The translations under genes and the position numbers were made by a program. From Brachyspira pilosicoli (GTDB lineage Bacteria > Spirochaetota > Brachyspiria > Brachyspirales > Brachyspiraceae), in the NCBI RefSeq assembly GCF_036997485.1, contig NZ_JAWLPU010000003.1:434001-498000 (forward strand): a stretch of DNA of 64,000 bases, given 5' to 3'. The notes below the pieces were generated by a model. The model ran no database searches, was not told the origin of the DNA, and saw nothing but the letters and a program-made list of their open reading frames with translations. Below are positions 8,506-18,203 of this stretch, piece by piece (within the stretch, counting starts at the first letter, position 1; every line of letters begins with the position of its first letter).

Positions 8506-11097
8506 TTATTGTAATATAAAGTTTCTTGTTTCTATATAAGGCGTTTCATCTGCAATATAGGATTCTATTACAACAATATAATTTCCTTTTGGAAGAGTTA
8601 CCAATTCCTCTTTTGTTATAGTGAGCTTAAACACATCATCTTGTAAAATCGCATTATACTCTCTTTCGCCTCCATTTTGTAATTGAAGAAGCACTTTTAC
8701 TTTTGTATTAGGGTCTGGCATTTCTAAAGCATTATTAGGATAATTATATGATGAAACATAAATATCTATATTCATGTCGCTGTTTCTATTAACTATTGCA
8801 GGCATTTCAATATCTTCTATTCTACTCATTTTTGTTGATAGTTTTTCTATCCAATATTCAGCAGTGTAAGCATAATCTTTAAAAGCAGTTAATTCTATAT
8901 AATTAGCCTTTGAATCTATTCTTGATATAAAGAAAGGTCCGTTTGATATATAAGCGTGTCCATATTTATCTATAAAGTCAATAGCAGCCTGATATCTTTT
9001 AACAGCCTCTTCTTTTGTAATAAAATCTTCTATTCCTGCAGGTATATATTCACTATCTCTCATCTCAATTAATTTTTCTTTTATGTCAGCCACACATATA
9101 GGATTTTTTACATCTATAGCTGTCAATGATTGGTCTTGTGAAATAGTATAAACATTACCAGATTTAGAGCCCTCAAGAACAATTTTCATTATAGCTTCAT
9201 TTATCTCAAAAGGAATGACTGTGTTTCTATTAGGGTTGCCTATTTTAGGACCAACTGCAGCAATAGCAATTTGTCTATTCATATCCATTGGCCAATAATA
9301 GTTGCCATAGAGTGTAAAACTTCCATCTTCATTTATTACACTTCCAACTGCATTATCCATAGCAGAAGTATATCTTCCAGCCATAGCAGAATCATAATAC
9401 TTATCATTTTCATTTGTCTTTGTTATTATGTTTGCAATAAACACACTTCCATACATCAAATCAACTAAAGATGAATCTATGCCATGATGCCATTTAAAGC
9501 TTTTTGGTTTAAAATCACATTTTACATAAGCAGTAAGATTATCAGCCTTTTTATAAGTTATCTCACCATTTTCAACTTTTGTAGTTAAACCCTCTTCCCA
9601 TTTTTGAGTATAAGGGTTATACATCTTAGCATTATTAGGAACTTTTACAGTGCCTACTGGTATGCCATTATTACCTGCTATAACACCTATCTCTAAACTG
9701 TTAGTATCAGCTTCACCGAGTATAAACTCTGTCTTTGCAGTGGAAGGCGATTCAAATGTAGCACCAGCATCAGAACAAGGACCTATCATTATAGCAGAAT
9801 ATGCATCAGAAAATCCTCCCACTCCCACAGGGTCCCAAGGGCTTATAAATAATGAACCTTGTGCAGAATGCTGAAGAACCCTAAGCACTTTTTCACCGTT
9901 TCTATTTGGTTTTATGTCGGCACTTCTTATAGACCAATCATTAACACCATCGCCAACGCCATAAAGCATTCTTCTGTTAAATCTTTCTTTATTTGCTACA
10001 AAAAACTGCGTTTGAGAGTTTAAATATATCCGTACAGCATCTTCAAGCCCAATCTCTTGCAAACGCATATTACCATTCCAATATTCATCAGCAGTTAAAA
10101 ACCAGCCGTTTGAATTTTTATCGCTTATTCTTGAAGCTTCTTTATTATCATAATTCCAAAACTCAGCAACGTTTCCGCCAGGCATATAGTTGCCTTCTCT
10201 TACATACATTTGCCTAAGCGTAACATCCCACCAAGCTCTTGTTGCCCCTGCTCCCCAAGCTTCTGTTATAATATTCCATTCATAATCTTTTGGGTTTGAA
10301 CCATACACAACTTGGGTGGATTTGTTTCTGTCGTATAATAGTTTTTCTACTTTTATGCCTGTCTTTTCTATTAAGTCTGATATTGCATTGCCTGCAGGAA
10401 GTCTTCCTGTGGGGTCATCAACCCTTATAACAAATTTAATAGTTACTATTTCACCATTATATTTCCACCAGCCATTTTCTTTTTTTAGCTTTCCTCTGTT
10501 TTCTGGAAGATTAGCAGCTTTTTCCATAGCTTTATTTATATCATTAATTGCTTTCTCTTCATTTCCGTTTGCTGTCATACCCATTTTTGAAGGAATGAGA
10601 TTATATCTATAAGTACCGGGCTGACCGGGTGTTGCTTGAGTAAATGAAGGCTCACCTGCCCCTCTTAAAATTTCATCAACAAGTTTTTTTCTGTCTATCA
10701 AAAAATTCATTGCAAATCTTACTTCTCTTATAGCAAGAGGATTAAAGTGAGTTTTACCGTCTCTTGTAGTAACTGTATAAGGGGCTTTATTTGGCACAGG
10801 ATTAAAAAGCAAAGACCAAGAACCAGAAGGTACAGCATAAGTATCAAGTTTCTCCAAATCACTTTCACTTAATGATAAATATGTGCTTCCGTCTATTCCG
10901 CTAGCCATTAAATCTGCACGTCCGTCTGCCACATCTTTAATAGCTATTGTCATATCGGTTCTCACTTCATATATTATTTTATCTATTAACGCTCCGCCTC
11001 TGTCTATTTCTTTTATTTCTTCTTGACTGCTATTAGAACATGAAAATAATGTTAATAAACTAAATATTGATAGAAAAATTTTATTCAAAAATTTCAT
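8506..11097 (-). CDS. peptide/nickel-type extracellular solute-binding lipoprotein (SBP family 5)
   Basis: A large (863-residue) substrate-binding lipoprotein of the OppA/DppA type. The chosen ATG at 11097 has a GAGG site eight bases upstream and gives a proper lipoprotein signal ending LFSC (Cys20); a longer frame from 11163 would bury that signal. Family features include IREVRFAMNFLIDRKKLVDE and WNIITEAWGAG. It is longer than usual (500-600 residues), with an extended C-terminal region ending in a beta-rich tail. No permease or ATPase genes adjoin it. The peptide/oligosaccharide substrate is unknown; location downstream of uxuA could hint at sugar oligomers, but that is only inference. Confidence 0.8.
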   Translation of the reverse strand: MKFLNKIFLSIFSLLTLFSCSNSSQEEIKEIDRGGALIDKIIYEVRTDMTIAIKDVADGRADLMASGIDGSTYLSLSESDLEKLDTYAVPSGSWSLLFNPVPNKAPYTVTTRDGKTHFNPLAIREVRFAMNFLIDRKKLVDEILRGAGEPSFTQATPGQPGTYRYNLIPSKMGMTANGNEEKAINDINKAMEKAANLPENRGKLKKENGWWKYNGEIVTIKFVIRVDDPTGRLPAGNAISDLIEKTGIKVEKLLYDRNKSTQVVYGSNPKDYEWNIITEAWGAGATRAWWDVTLRQMYVREGNYMPGGNVAEFWNYDNKEASRISDKNSNGWFLTADEYWNGNMRLQEIGLEDAVRIYLNSQTQFFVANKERFNRRMLYGVGDGVNDWSIRSADIKPNRNGEKVLRVLQHSAQGSLFISPWDPVGVGGFSDAYSAIMIGPCSDAGATFESPSTAKTEFILGEADTNSLEIGVIAGNNGIPVGTVKVPNNAKMYNPYTQKWEEGLTTKVENGEITYKKADNLTAYVKCDFKPKSFKWHHGIDSSLVDLMYGSVFIANIITKTNENDKYYDSAMAGRYTSAMDNAVGSVINEDGSFTLYGNYYWPMDMNRQIAIAAVGPKIGNPNRNTVIPFEINEAIMKIVLEGSKSGNVYTISQDQSLTAIDVKNPICVADIKEKLIEMRDSEYIPAGIEDFITKEEAVKRYQAAIDFIDKYGHAYISNGPFFISRIDSKANYIELTAFKDYAYTAEYWIEKLSTKMSRIEDIEMPAIVNRNSDMNIDIYVSSYNYPNNALEMPDPNTKVKVLLQLQNGGEREYNAILQDDVFKLTITKEELVTLPKGNYIVVIESYIADETPYIETRNFILQ

Positions 11098-11393
11098 TAA
11101 AAGCCTCATATATGTAATAAAAATACTACTTAACATAATAATCTCATAAATAATAAATGTCAATATAAGTATATATATGAAGTTAGAAATTAAGTATATA
11201 ATAAATATTTGTATATATTTTTGAAAAGCATATATTTTATATTGGTTTTTTTATTTTTATAAGCAGTTTGTATTTCAAAAAAGTTTATAATATTTTTTAT
11301 AAAAATAAAAAAATACCAAATTATTTTTAGTATATAAATTTATAAATATATTGATGCAATTTTTATAAAAAGTATAATATATGAAATATATGC

Positions 11394-12467
11394 TTAATTA
11401 TTTTTAGTTATTTTATCTATAGCTTCCCATAAACCTTGTAAATAAACTGCTCCTAATGCTCTGTCATAAAGTCCGTATCCTGGCATAGACACTTCATCCC
11501 AAATAGCTCTTCCGTGGTCAGGTCTAAATGGTCCTTCAAAGCCTATATCATAAAAAGCCTTCATAATAGCAAACATATCCATTGAGCCATCGCTTGATAA
11601 GTGAGCTGCTTCTTGGAATTTACCGGGTGCGGTATGCTCTAAGTTTCTTACATGAGCAAAGAAAATTTTTCCTTTTAAACTTTTTATTATATCAGGTATA
11701 TCATTTTTAGGGTTAGAACCCAAAGAACCCGCACATAATGTTACACCATTACAAGAGCTATTAACACTATTAACCATCCTTAAAATATTTTCTTTATTGA
11801 CTATTATTCTCGGAAGTCCAAATACAGGCCATGCAGGGTCATCAGGGTGTATAGCCATTTTTATATTATATTTCTCACATGTAGGCATTATAGCACTTAA
11901 GAAATATTTTAAATTTTCAAATAACTTTTCATCATCAATATCTTTATACATTTCAAAAAGTTCTTTTAATCTGCTCAACCTTTCAGGCTCCCAACCAGGA
12001 AGTACAAAACCGTTGGAATTAGAATCAATTTTCTCAAACATTTTCTCTGGCTCTATTTTGTCTATTATATCCTGATCGTAAGATAAAACAGTAGCTCCAT
12101 CTGGTCTTATCTTAGCTAAATCACTTCTAGTCCAATCAAATACAGGCATGAAATTGTAGCATACTAAATTAATTTTATTTTTTCCTAATACTTCTAATGT
12201 TTTTATATAATTTTCTATATATTTATCTCTACTAGGCAGACCTATTTTTATATCATCATGTATGTTTACACTTTCTATGCCGTATATTTTTAGTCCTGCA
12301 TTTTCCACTTCTTTTTTTAGGCTTTGTATATCTTCTTCTCTCCAAGCTTCTCCTGCTTTACTGTCATATAATGTTGTTATAACTCCCTTTACTCCCGGTA
12401 TTTGTCTAATCTGTTTTAAAGTTACAGAATCAAAATTCTTTCCAAACCATCTTAAAGTCATTATCAT
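11394..12467 (-). CDS. uxuA: mannonate dehydratase UxuA
   Basis: Metal-dependent dehydratase turning D-mannonate into 2-keto-3-deoxygluconate. Its 357 residues are typical. The TIM-barrel metal and substrate motifs are visible: CYNFMPVFDWTRSDL, HPDDPAWPVFGLPRI, TLCAGSLG, HVRNLEH and RPDHGR. The ATG at 12467 lies 11 bases after GGAG; a second in-frame ATG two codons later is less well placed. It follows uxuB by 19 bases and is surely cotranscribed with it. The 296 bases before the next gene are A+T-rich, with no clear terminator or other feature seen. Confidence 0.96.
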   Translation of the reverse strand: MIMTLRWFGKNFDSVTLKQIRQIPGVKGVITTLYDSKAGEAWREEDIQSLKKEVENAGLKIYGIESVNIHDDIKIGLPSRDKYIENYIKTLEVLGKNKINLVCYNFMPVFDWTRSDLAKIRPDGATVLSYDQDIIDKIEPEKMFEKIDSNSNGFVLPGWEPERLSRLKELFEMYKDIDDEKLFENLKYFLSAIMPTCEKYNIKMAIHPDDPAWPVFGLPRIIVNKENILRMVNSVNSSCNGVTLCAGSLGSNPKNDIPDIIKSLKGKIFFAHVRNLEHTAPGKFQEAAHLSSDGSMDMFAIMKAFYDIGFEGPFRPDHGRAIWDEVSMPGYGLYDRALGAVYLQGLWEAIDKITKNN

Positions 12468-12486
12468 AATAAATAATTCTCCTTAA

Positions 12487-14115
12487 TCATTTTATGTATT
12501 TTTCTAAGCATTCTTTTACAGCATTTTCTTTACTTATCATTTCTTTAAAATAATTTTCTATTTTGTCTCCTAAATTTATTTTTTCATCGTATAAATTAAC
12601 AGCAAATATAGTTTTGTTTGATAATATAGGTTTTAGATTATTTCCTAAGCTTTCAGGTTCTTTGAATTTTATATATTTTATATGTTGTTGTAATTCTTCA
12701 AGCATAGGGTCTGGGCTTATTTCTATTACATTTCCTTTATCATCTATACCCATTAAATATCTAATCCAAGCTGCTATTGTTAGAGGTATGCCTATTAAAG
12801 AAGAACAATCAAGTTTATTTTCTGCATAAGATTTTAGAGTTTCTCCATATCTTATAGGTATTTTTTGAGAGGTGTCTGTTGCTATTCTTTGAGGCGAATC
12901 TGGTATATAAGGATTTACTAAACGCTCTTCAATTACCTCTTTTATAAAATCTTTAGGATTCAAAATTTTAGGATTAGCAACTACTTTCATACCCTCATCA
13001 TATCCTATTATTTGAACTAATTTTTTTAATTTATGATTTCTCATCTCTTCATAAATAAAATCATAATTGAGTAAGCATCCAAATATTGCTAAAGCTGTAT
13101 GCAAAGGATTTAAGCATGTTGCAACTTTCATTTTCTCTGAATTTTTAACCGTTATTCTATCTGTTAAATATATACCAGCTTTTTCAAAATCTGCTCTTCC
13201 GTTTGGAAATAAATCTTCTATAACTAAATATCCAGTACTTTCAGCATTTACAAAAGGTGCCATATTGTTGCCGCCTATTTTAAATAAACTCATATCTTCA
13301 AACTCAATATCTTCTAATTTTTTTGCTATAATTTCAGAAGGCCTTGGAGTTATTTTATCAATCATGCTTAAAGGAAAAGCAACTTTGCTATTATTATCAA
13401 GATATTCTATAAATCTATCATCAGCAAAACCATTTTTATTCCACTCTTTAGCTATTTCAATAATAGATGATTTCAATTTATCTCCATTATTAGAGCAGTT
13501 ATCTATACTAAGCATAGCTATGGGATAAGCTCCGTTTTTGTATCTTTCCAAAAGCATAGCAGCAGTCATACTCATAATATTTTTTGCTTTTTTCGGTTCA
13601 TTATTAATATCTTCTTGAACTATATTGCTGTAATTGCCGTTTGAGTCTTTTATAGAATAGCCTTTTTCAGTAATTGTAAAACTTACTATTTGAAGAGAGT
13701 TTGATATAAATATCTTCTTTAATGAATCATAATAATTTATAAAATCAGCATGCAGTATATTAGTTATGCTTCCTATAATTTTTTTATCTATATCACCATT
13801 GCTTTTTATAGATGCTAAAAGGGTAAGATTATCGAAAGGCTTATAAACTTTATCAATCATTTCATAATCATCATCTCTTCCAGCAGCATGCGTGTCTACG
13901 GCTATTATACCTGTATCTATTATATTATCATTTAAAAGCTTATCTGCCACTGCTGCTATAAATCCTCTGAATATATTTCCTGCACCTAAATGAATCCAGG
14001 TAGGTTTTTTATTTGTATTTTCTATAATTTTTTTTATATCATATTTTGGAATTTTTATATTAGCTTTTTTAAAAAAATCTTTATTATTATTTAATGTATT
14101 TATATTTAATTTCAT
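12487..14115 (-). CDS. uxuB: fructuronate reductase UxuB (mannitol dehydrogenase family)
   Basis: NAD-dependent long-chain dehydrogenase reducing D-fructuronate to D-mannonate. The 542 residues begin with the nucleotide-binding motif GAGNIFRG (44-51); the catalytic lysine motif is KVATCLNPLH (Lys331, Asn337, His340), characteristic of the polyol dehydrogenase family. The first gene of the uxuB-uxuA pair, it has its own promoter. UxaB (tagaturonate reductase) is a close relative, but the adjacent mannonate dehydratase makes the fructuronate assignment the natural one. Confidence 0.92.
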   Translation of the reverse strand: MKLNINTLNNNKDFFKKANIKIPKYDIKKIIENTNKKPTWIHLGAGNIFRGFIAAVADKLLNDNIIDTGIIAVDTHAAGRDDDYEMIDKVYKPFDNLTLLASIKSNGDIDKKIIGSITNILHADFINYYDSLKKIFISNSLQIVSFTITEKGYSIKDSNGNYSNIVQEDINNEPKKAKNIMSMTAAMLLERYKNGAYPIAMLSIDNCSNNGDKLKSSIIEIAKEWNKNGFADDRFIEYLDNNSKVAFPLSMIDKITPRPSEIIAKKLEDIEFEDMSLFKIGGNNMAPFVNAESTGYLVIEDLFPNGRADFEKAGIYLTDRITVKNSEKMKVATCLNPLHTALAIFGCLLNYDFIYEEMRNHKLKKLVQIIGYDEGMKVVANPKILNPKDFIKEVIEERLVNPYIPDSPQRIATDTSQKIPIRYGETLKSYAENKLDCSSLIGIPLTIAAWIRYLMGIDDKGNVIEISPDPMLEELQQHIKYIKFKEPESLGNNLKPILSNKTIFAVNLYDEKINLGDKIENYFKEMISKENAVKECLEKYIK

Positions 14116-14153
14116 TTATAATGAAAATCCTGTTTATATAATAGTGTCTATTA

Positions 14154-14181
14154 ATTTTATAAAAAGAATATAAACTGTCAA
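14154..14181 (-). promoter_or_regulatory. promoter of uxuB-uxuA
   Basis: On the minus strand TTGACA (14181-14176), 16-base spacer, TAAAAT (14159-14154), about 38 bases before the uxuB ATG, with AGGA at 14131-14128 as ribosome site. No clear operator palindrome shared with the uxaC promoter was found. Confidence 0.65.
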
Positions 14182-14323
14182 GGTCTTATTAATTTTATAT
14201 ATGTTTTTATTATAATAATTAACAATGATTTTTGAAATTATTTTTTATATGCATAATCTTTTTAACAAAATAATTATAAGAAATTATTGATAAAAAACGA
14301 AATTAAAGTTATTTTTATAATTT

Positions 14324-14785
14324 TTATTTAAAATTTCTATCTATTTCTAAATTTCTTAAAGTTTCCATCATTTGTATTTGCATTTGTATTCTAAAGTTAT
14401 CATTAACAGCACTATTTACAGCATTATTATTTGGTGATTTCTGATATATTTGTGATTGTATTTTAGCATTATTTACTCTCATTCTATCTTCAAGCATTCT
14501 AATTCTTGGAGAATATCTGCCGTCTATTGCTTTTAATTTTTCTCTCTCTTGATAAGTCATATATCCATTTCCAAATTTATAGAATCTTCCATTTTTATAA
14601 TATGTTTTTGTATATCCGTAATTTTTATATCTTTGATTATACAAATCATAACGAGGCTGATATTGTGGTATTCTTTGGTTAGGTATTAATGGTTTTACAT
14701 TGCCCACTCTTGGTGTTGGAGAATAATAATATTGTGAAAATAAATTAATTGATAGTATAAAAAATATACAAAATAATTTCTTCAT
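14324..14785 (-). CDS. secreted Tyr/Gln/Asn-rich hypothetical protein
   Basis: Not recognised. The 153-residue product has an N-terminal signal sequence (residues 1-17, KKLFCIFFILSINLFS; a cysteine at 5 is too early for a lipobox) and a mature part rich in Tyr, Arg, Gln and Asn, with short repeats of the type YNQRYKNYGY. The C-terminal half contains heptad-like QIQMQIQMMETLRNL, possibly a short coiled coil. A strong GGAGGT ribosome site precedes the ATG, so it is likely expressed. It is transcribed alone. A periplasmic or surface role is plausible from the signal only. Confidence 0.7.
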   Translation of the reverse strand: MKKLFCIFFILSINLFSQYYYSPTPRVGNVKPLIPNQRIPQYQPRYDLYNQRYKNYGYTKTYYKNGRFYKFGNGYMTYQEREKLKAIDGRYSPRIRMLEDRMRVNNAKIQSQIYQKSPNNNAVNSAVNDNFRIQMQIQMMETLRNLEIDRNFK

Positions 14786-14837
14786 TGTTTTACCTCCGTA
14801 TATATTAATTATACAAATAGTAAAAATAAATTCAATA

Positions 14838-14872
14838 ACTCCGCATAATACAAAGTATTACACGGAGTTTTT
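14838..14872 (+). other. terminator-like hairpin without an upstream gene
   Basis: ACTCCG-ca-TAATAC, an AAA loop, then GTATTA-ca-CGGAGT (14838-14868), followed by TTTT. The 12 paired positions are perfect around a 2x2 internal loop. On the plus strand it looks like an intrinsic terminator, yet no plus-strand gene precedes it; it may end a small RNA or act in the leader of the leftward gene. The rest of this 266-base gap holds only the promoter of the next gene. Confidence 0.45.
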
Positions 14873-14983
14873 GAGTAAATTATGAGTAATTATTCTTAAG
14901 TTGTGTATTATATTAGACGATTGATATTCAAAAAAGTTCCCGAAAAATTATTTTTTTTATATTTTTTTATGTTTTTTAATACT

Positions 14984-15012
14984 TTGACAAATGAGGCATT
15001 TTATTATATCCT
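14984..15012 (+). promoter_or_regulatory. promoter of the B3/B4-domain and radical SAM genes
   Basis: TTGACA (14984-14989), 17-base spacer, TATCCT (15007-15012). The -10 box is weak. The short inverted repeat TCCTGTATAGGA (15009-15020) overlaps the -10 and the expected start point and might be an operator. Confidence 0.45.
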
Positions 15013-15051
15013 GTATAGGACTATAAAAATATAATTATATAAAGGACTAAT

Positions 15052-15756
15052 ATGAAATTTAAAATAGAAAAAAAAGTATTTAACACTTTAGATAATTTAT
15101 GCATAGCATTTGTTGTAGCTAAAAATATAGACAACAGAGAAAATGATAAATATGTTATGGATTTACTTGATAACAACTTATCAAAATCTCAAAAAGAATT
15201 AGAAAATATAAAGATAAAAGAATATAGTGAAATATTATGCTATAGAAATGCTTTTGAAAAGTTATCTATTAACCCTAATAAATTTTTATCATCTATAGAG
15301 GCTATTCTTACAAGAGTGTCAAAAGGTAAAGGGTTCCCTCATATAAATAAAATAGTAGATTTAGTTAATGCTTTATCTATAAAATACAGACTTCCTATGG
15401 GTTCTCATGATATTGATTCTATGAATGATGATTTTTGTGTAAGATATTCTGTTAAGGGGGATAAGTTTTTACCTTTTGGGGAGACTGAAACAGAATTATT
15501 AGAAGATAATGAACTTGTATACACTTGCGGTAATGATATAAGAACAAGAAGATGGATATGGAGGCAAAGCGAGTATGGAAAGATTGTAGAGACTACAACT
15601 AATATTATTTTTCCAATAGATGGTTTTATTGGTGTTAATGATAAAAAAGTAATGGATGCTAGAGATGAACTTGAAACTATTTTAAAAGAGTTATTTAATT
15701 GCACCACTATAAAAGGTTTTTTAAGCAAAGAAAATAATGAATCTGAAGAGTTTTAA
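15052..15756 (+). CDS. B3/B4 tRNA-binding-domain protein
   Basis: A 234-residue stand-alone version of the B3/B4 domain found in the phenylalanyl-tRNA synthetase beta subunit, where it carries editing activity. Typical pieces are NPNKFLSSIEAILTRVSKG, the central INKIVDLVNALSIKYRLPMG and DGFIGVNDKKVMDARDEL near the C-terminus. Free-standing members are suspected of editing or sensing amino acids, but no activity is established that I can name with confidence. An AAAGGA ribosome site precedes the ATG, and the radical SAM gene starts 13 bases after its stop, so the two form an operon. Confidence 0.75.
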   Translation: MKFKIEKKVFNTLDNLCIAFVVAKNIDNRENDKYVMDLLDNNLSKSQKELENIKIKEYSEILCYRNAFEKLSINPNKFLSSIEAILTRVSKGKGFPHINKIVDLVNALSIKYRLPMGSHDIDSMNDDFCVRYSVKGDKFLPFGETETELLEDNELVYTCGNDIRTRRWIWRQSEYGKIVETTTNIIFPIDGFIGVNDKKVMDARDELETILKELFNCTTIKGFLSKENNESEEF

Positions 15757-15769
15757 TTAAAGGGTATTT

Positions 15770-18199
15770 ATGAACAATAATTCAAGCAGCAGTATGAGAG
15801 AAGAGATATTAAATCTTGTAAAAAGCGAGGAGATAGTAAAACCTACCAGATATTTAGGCGGCGAGATAAACGCTATAATAAAACCTAATATGCCTTTTAA
15901 ATTTGTTATGTGTTTTGCTGATATGTATGAAGTAGCAATTAGCAATTTGGGGCTTTCTATACTTTATGAGGTTATTAACTCTATTGAATATGCTTCTTGC
16001 GAGAGAGTGTATAGTATTGCTGAAGATTTTGAGAAACTTTTAAGAGAAAAAAATATACCGCTTTATACTTTAGAAACTTTCAGCAGAGTAAAAGATGCTG
16101 ATGTTTTGGGGTTTACTTTGCAGTATGAGCTTATATATACAAATATACTTCAAGTGTTGGAATTAAGTCAAATACCTATACATAGAGAGAGTAGGGGAGA
16201 AGATGTACCTATAATAGCTGCAGGAGGCCCAAGCGTATTTAATCCTTTTCCTTTGGTTGATTTTATTGATGTGTTTTTGTTTGGCGAATTTGATTTTGAG
16301 ATGAAAAACTTTGTAGATATAATTTATAATCTCAAGAAAAACGGAGCTAAAAGAGATGATATATTAAAAGAGCTTTCAAAACTTGAATATGCTTATGTTC
16401 CAAAATATCCAAGAGATAATGTAAAAAGAATATTCGTTGAAAATATTAATGAAATGCCTTATGTGAAGAAACCGTTAGTTCCTCTTGTTGAAGGCATACA
16501 AAATAGAATATCCATTGAAATAGCGAGAGGTTGTACACATAGCTGCAGATTTTGTTTAGCTGGAATTACCTATAGACCTGTAAGAAACCGTACTATAGAA
16601 AAAATAGTAGACATAGCAATGGAGTCTTTAGAGGCAACGGGAGCAAACACTTTAAATTTATTTTCACTTTCTGCTGATGATTATCCTTATATTGGTGAAT
16701 TAATAGAATATTTACAGACACTCGGAGAGCATAAAGGATTTTCTCTATCCTTGCCTTCATTAAGAATAGATTCATTCGATAAAGAAACTGCAAAGCGAAT
16801 TGGTCAATTTAGAAAAACAGGATTAACATTTGCATTAGAAGTAGGAAGCCACGAGTTAAGAGAAAAGATAAACAAATCAATGGACGAAGATGCAATTTAT
16901 AATATACTTGCCGATGTTCATAAGATGGGCTGGAAGATAGTAAAAATATATTTTATGATAGGATTCACCGATAACCCAGAAAAAGAATCTGATGAAATAA
17001 TAGAAGCTCTTGAAAAAATGCTGGAAGTATCAAAAAAGAAAGTAAAAATAAATGCCGCAATTAATGTGTTTATACCAAAACCTCATACACCTTTAGAAAA
17101 TAATAATCAGCTTACAGATGAAGAAGCTATTTACTATATAGGAAAAATAAGAGACCATTTTAGAGGAAGCAAAGTAGCTATAAAATATCATCCTCCAAGA
17201 ATGGCAGAAATTGAAGGGATAATATCAAGAGGCGATGAAAAAATAGGAGATATTATTTATAAAGCATATAAAAAAGGTGCAAGATTTGATGCTTGGGTTG
17301 AGCATTTCAAATATGATGTTTGGAAGGAAGTTATAGAAGAGAGCGGATACACCATAAAAGGACTATTAAGCAAAAAAATAAATATGCCTTGGAAATGCAT
17401 TGACACTCTTGTAAGTCAGCAATTTTTTGATAAGGAATATGAAAGATTTCAAAATGGAAAGTTTACAGACTACTGTTTTACAGGAAACTGTCAAAATTGT
17501 GGTATAGATTATAAAAAATATTGCCATAAATATAAAAAAGAAGTGTTAAATACAAACTTTACTCAAATGGTTGAAGAATTAAAAACTCTAAATAAAAGAG
17601 ATATATTCGCTGTAAACTATAAAGTATTTATGAAGTTTAAAAAAGAAGGCATATCATCTCTTTTGGGTATGCATGATTTATCGCGTGTAATGGTTTGTGC
17701 TTTAAAGATAGCAGGTGCAAGCATAGCATTAAGCAAAGGTTTTCACCCTCTTGAAAAAATAGTATTTACGCCTCCTACTCCTTTTGCCTGCGAGAGTGAT
17801 GCTGAATATATGGAAGTAAGTTTAACTGATAATATAGACATAGATTTACTTAAAAACAAAATTAATAACTTACTCTCTCATATAGGAATAGAAATATTAG
17901 AAGCTAACTTTATAGCTGCAAACATAAAAAAAATACAAACTCTTCCAAAAAACATTTTATATAAAATAAATACTAATGATAACAGTAAAGCATTTAATTT
18001 ACTTTCAAATAAAGAAACTCTAAAAGAAAGTGAAGAGCGTTTGGGAGATTATATATTAAACAAAAAAGATAATGATATATTTGTAACTATACTACAAAAT
18101 GATAATAAACCTATAAGAATCAGAGATATTAAGAGCTATTTGTTGAAAAACAATGTTAATATAATAAGCTTAAGGAAATTAGAGTTAGTATATAGCTGA
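15770..18199 (+). CDS. B12-binding-like/radical SAM protein fused to a DUF2344 domain
   Basis: An 809-residue fusion. Residues ~30-200 resemble the cobalamin-binding-like N-domain; the radical SAM core carries CTHSCRFC (Cys255, Cys259, Cys262) for the 4Fe-4S cluster, and a C-terminal DUF2344 domain begins near residue 620 (FKKEGISSLLGMHDLSRV). A cysteine-rich linker (FTGNCQNCG ... YCHKYKK, about 570-590) may hold a second cluster. In other bacteria the two parts are often neighbouring genes of the TIGR03960/TIGR03936 families, sometimes near ribosome genes. The reaction is unknown. It is the second gene after the B3/B4 protein. Confidence 0.82.
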   Translation: MNNNSSSSMREEILNLVKSEEIVKPTRYLGGEINAIIKPNMPFKFVMCFADMYEVAISNLGLSILYEVINSIEYASCERVYSIAEDFEKLLREKNIPLYTLETFSRVKDADVLGFTLQYELIYTNILQVLELSQIPIHRESRGEDVPIIAAGGPSVFNPFPLVDFIDVFLFGEFDFEMKNFVDIIYNLKKNGAKRDDILKELSKLEYAYVPKYPRDNVKRIFVENINEMPYVKKPLVPLVEGIQNRISIEIARGCTHSCRFCLAGITYRPVRNRTIEKIVDIAMESLEATGANTLNLFSLSADDYPYIGELIEYLQTLGEHKGFSLSLPSLRIDSFDKETAKRIGQFRKTGLTFALEVGSHELREKINKSMDEDAIYNILADVHKMGWKIVKIYFMIGFTDNPEKESDEIIEALEKMLEVSKKKVKINAAINVFIPKPHTPLENNNQLTDEEAIYYIGKIRDHFRGSKVAIKYHPPRMAEIEGIISRGDEKIGDIIYKAYKKGARFDAWVEHFKYDVWKEVIEESGYTIKGLLSKKINMPWKCIDTLVSQQFFDKEYERFQNGKFTDYCFTGNCQNCGIDYKKYCHKYKKEVLNTNFTQMVEELKTLNKRDIFAVNYKVFMKFKKEGISSLLGMHDLSRVMVCALKIAGASIALSKGFHPLEKIVFTPPTPFACESDAEYMEVSLTDNIDIDLLKNKINNLLSHIGIEILEANFIAANIKKIQTLPKNILYKINTNDNSKAFNLLSNKETLKESEERLGDYILNKKDNDIFVTILQNDNKPIRIRDIKSYLLKNNVNIISLRKLELVYS

Positions 18200-18203
18200 A
18201 AAA

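Noticed and set aside
11098-11163. A longer N-terminus for the 863-residue binding protein
   Set aside because: It would place the lipoprotein signal internally, and the GAGG site belongs to the ATG at 11097.
13067-13528. A 153-codon open frame on the plus strand opposite uxuB
   Set aside because: It is a mirror of the conserved uxuB coding sequence, with no ribosome site or recognisable protein; the same applies to the other long frames opposite known genes.
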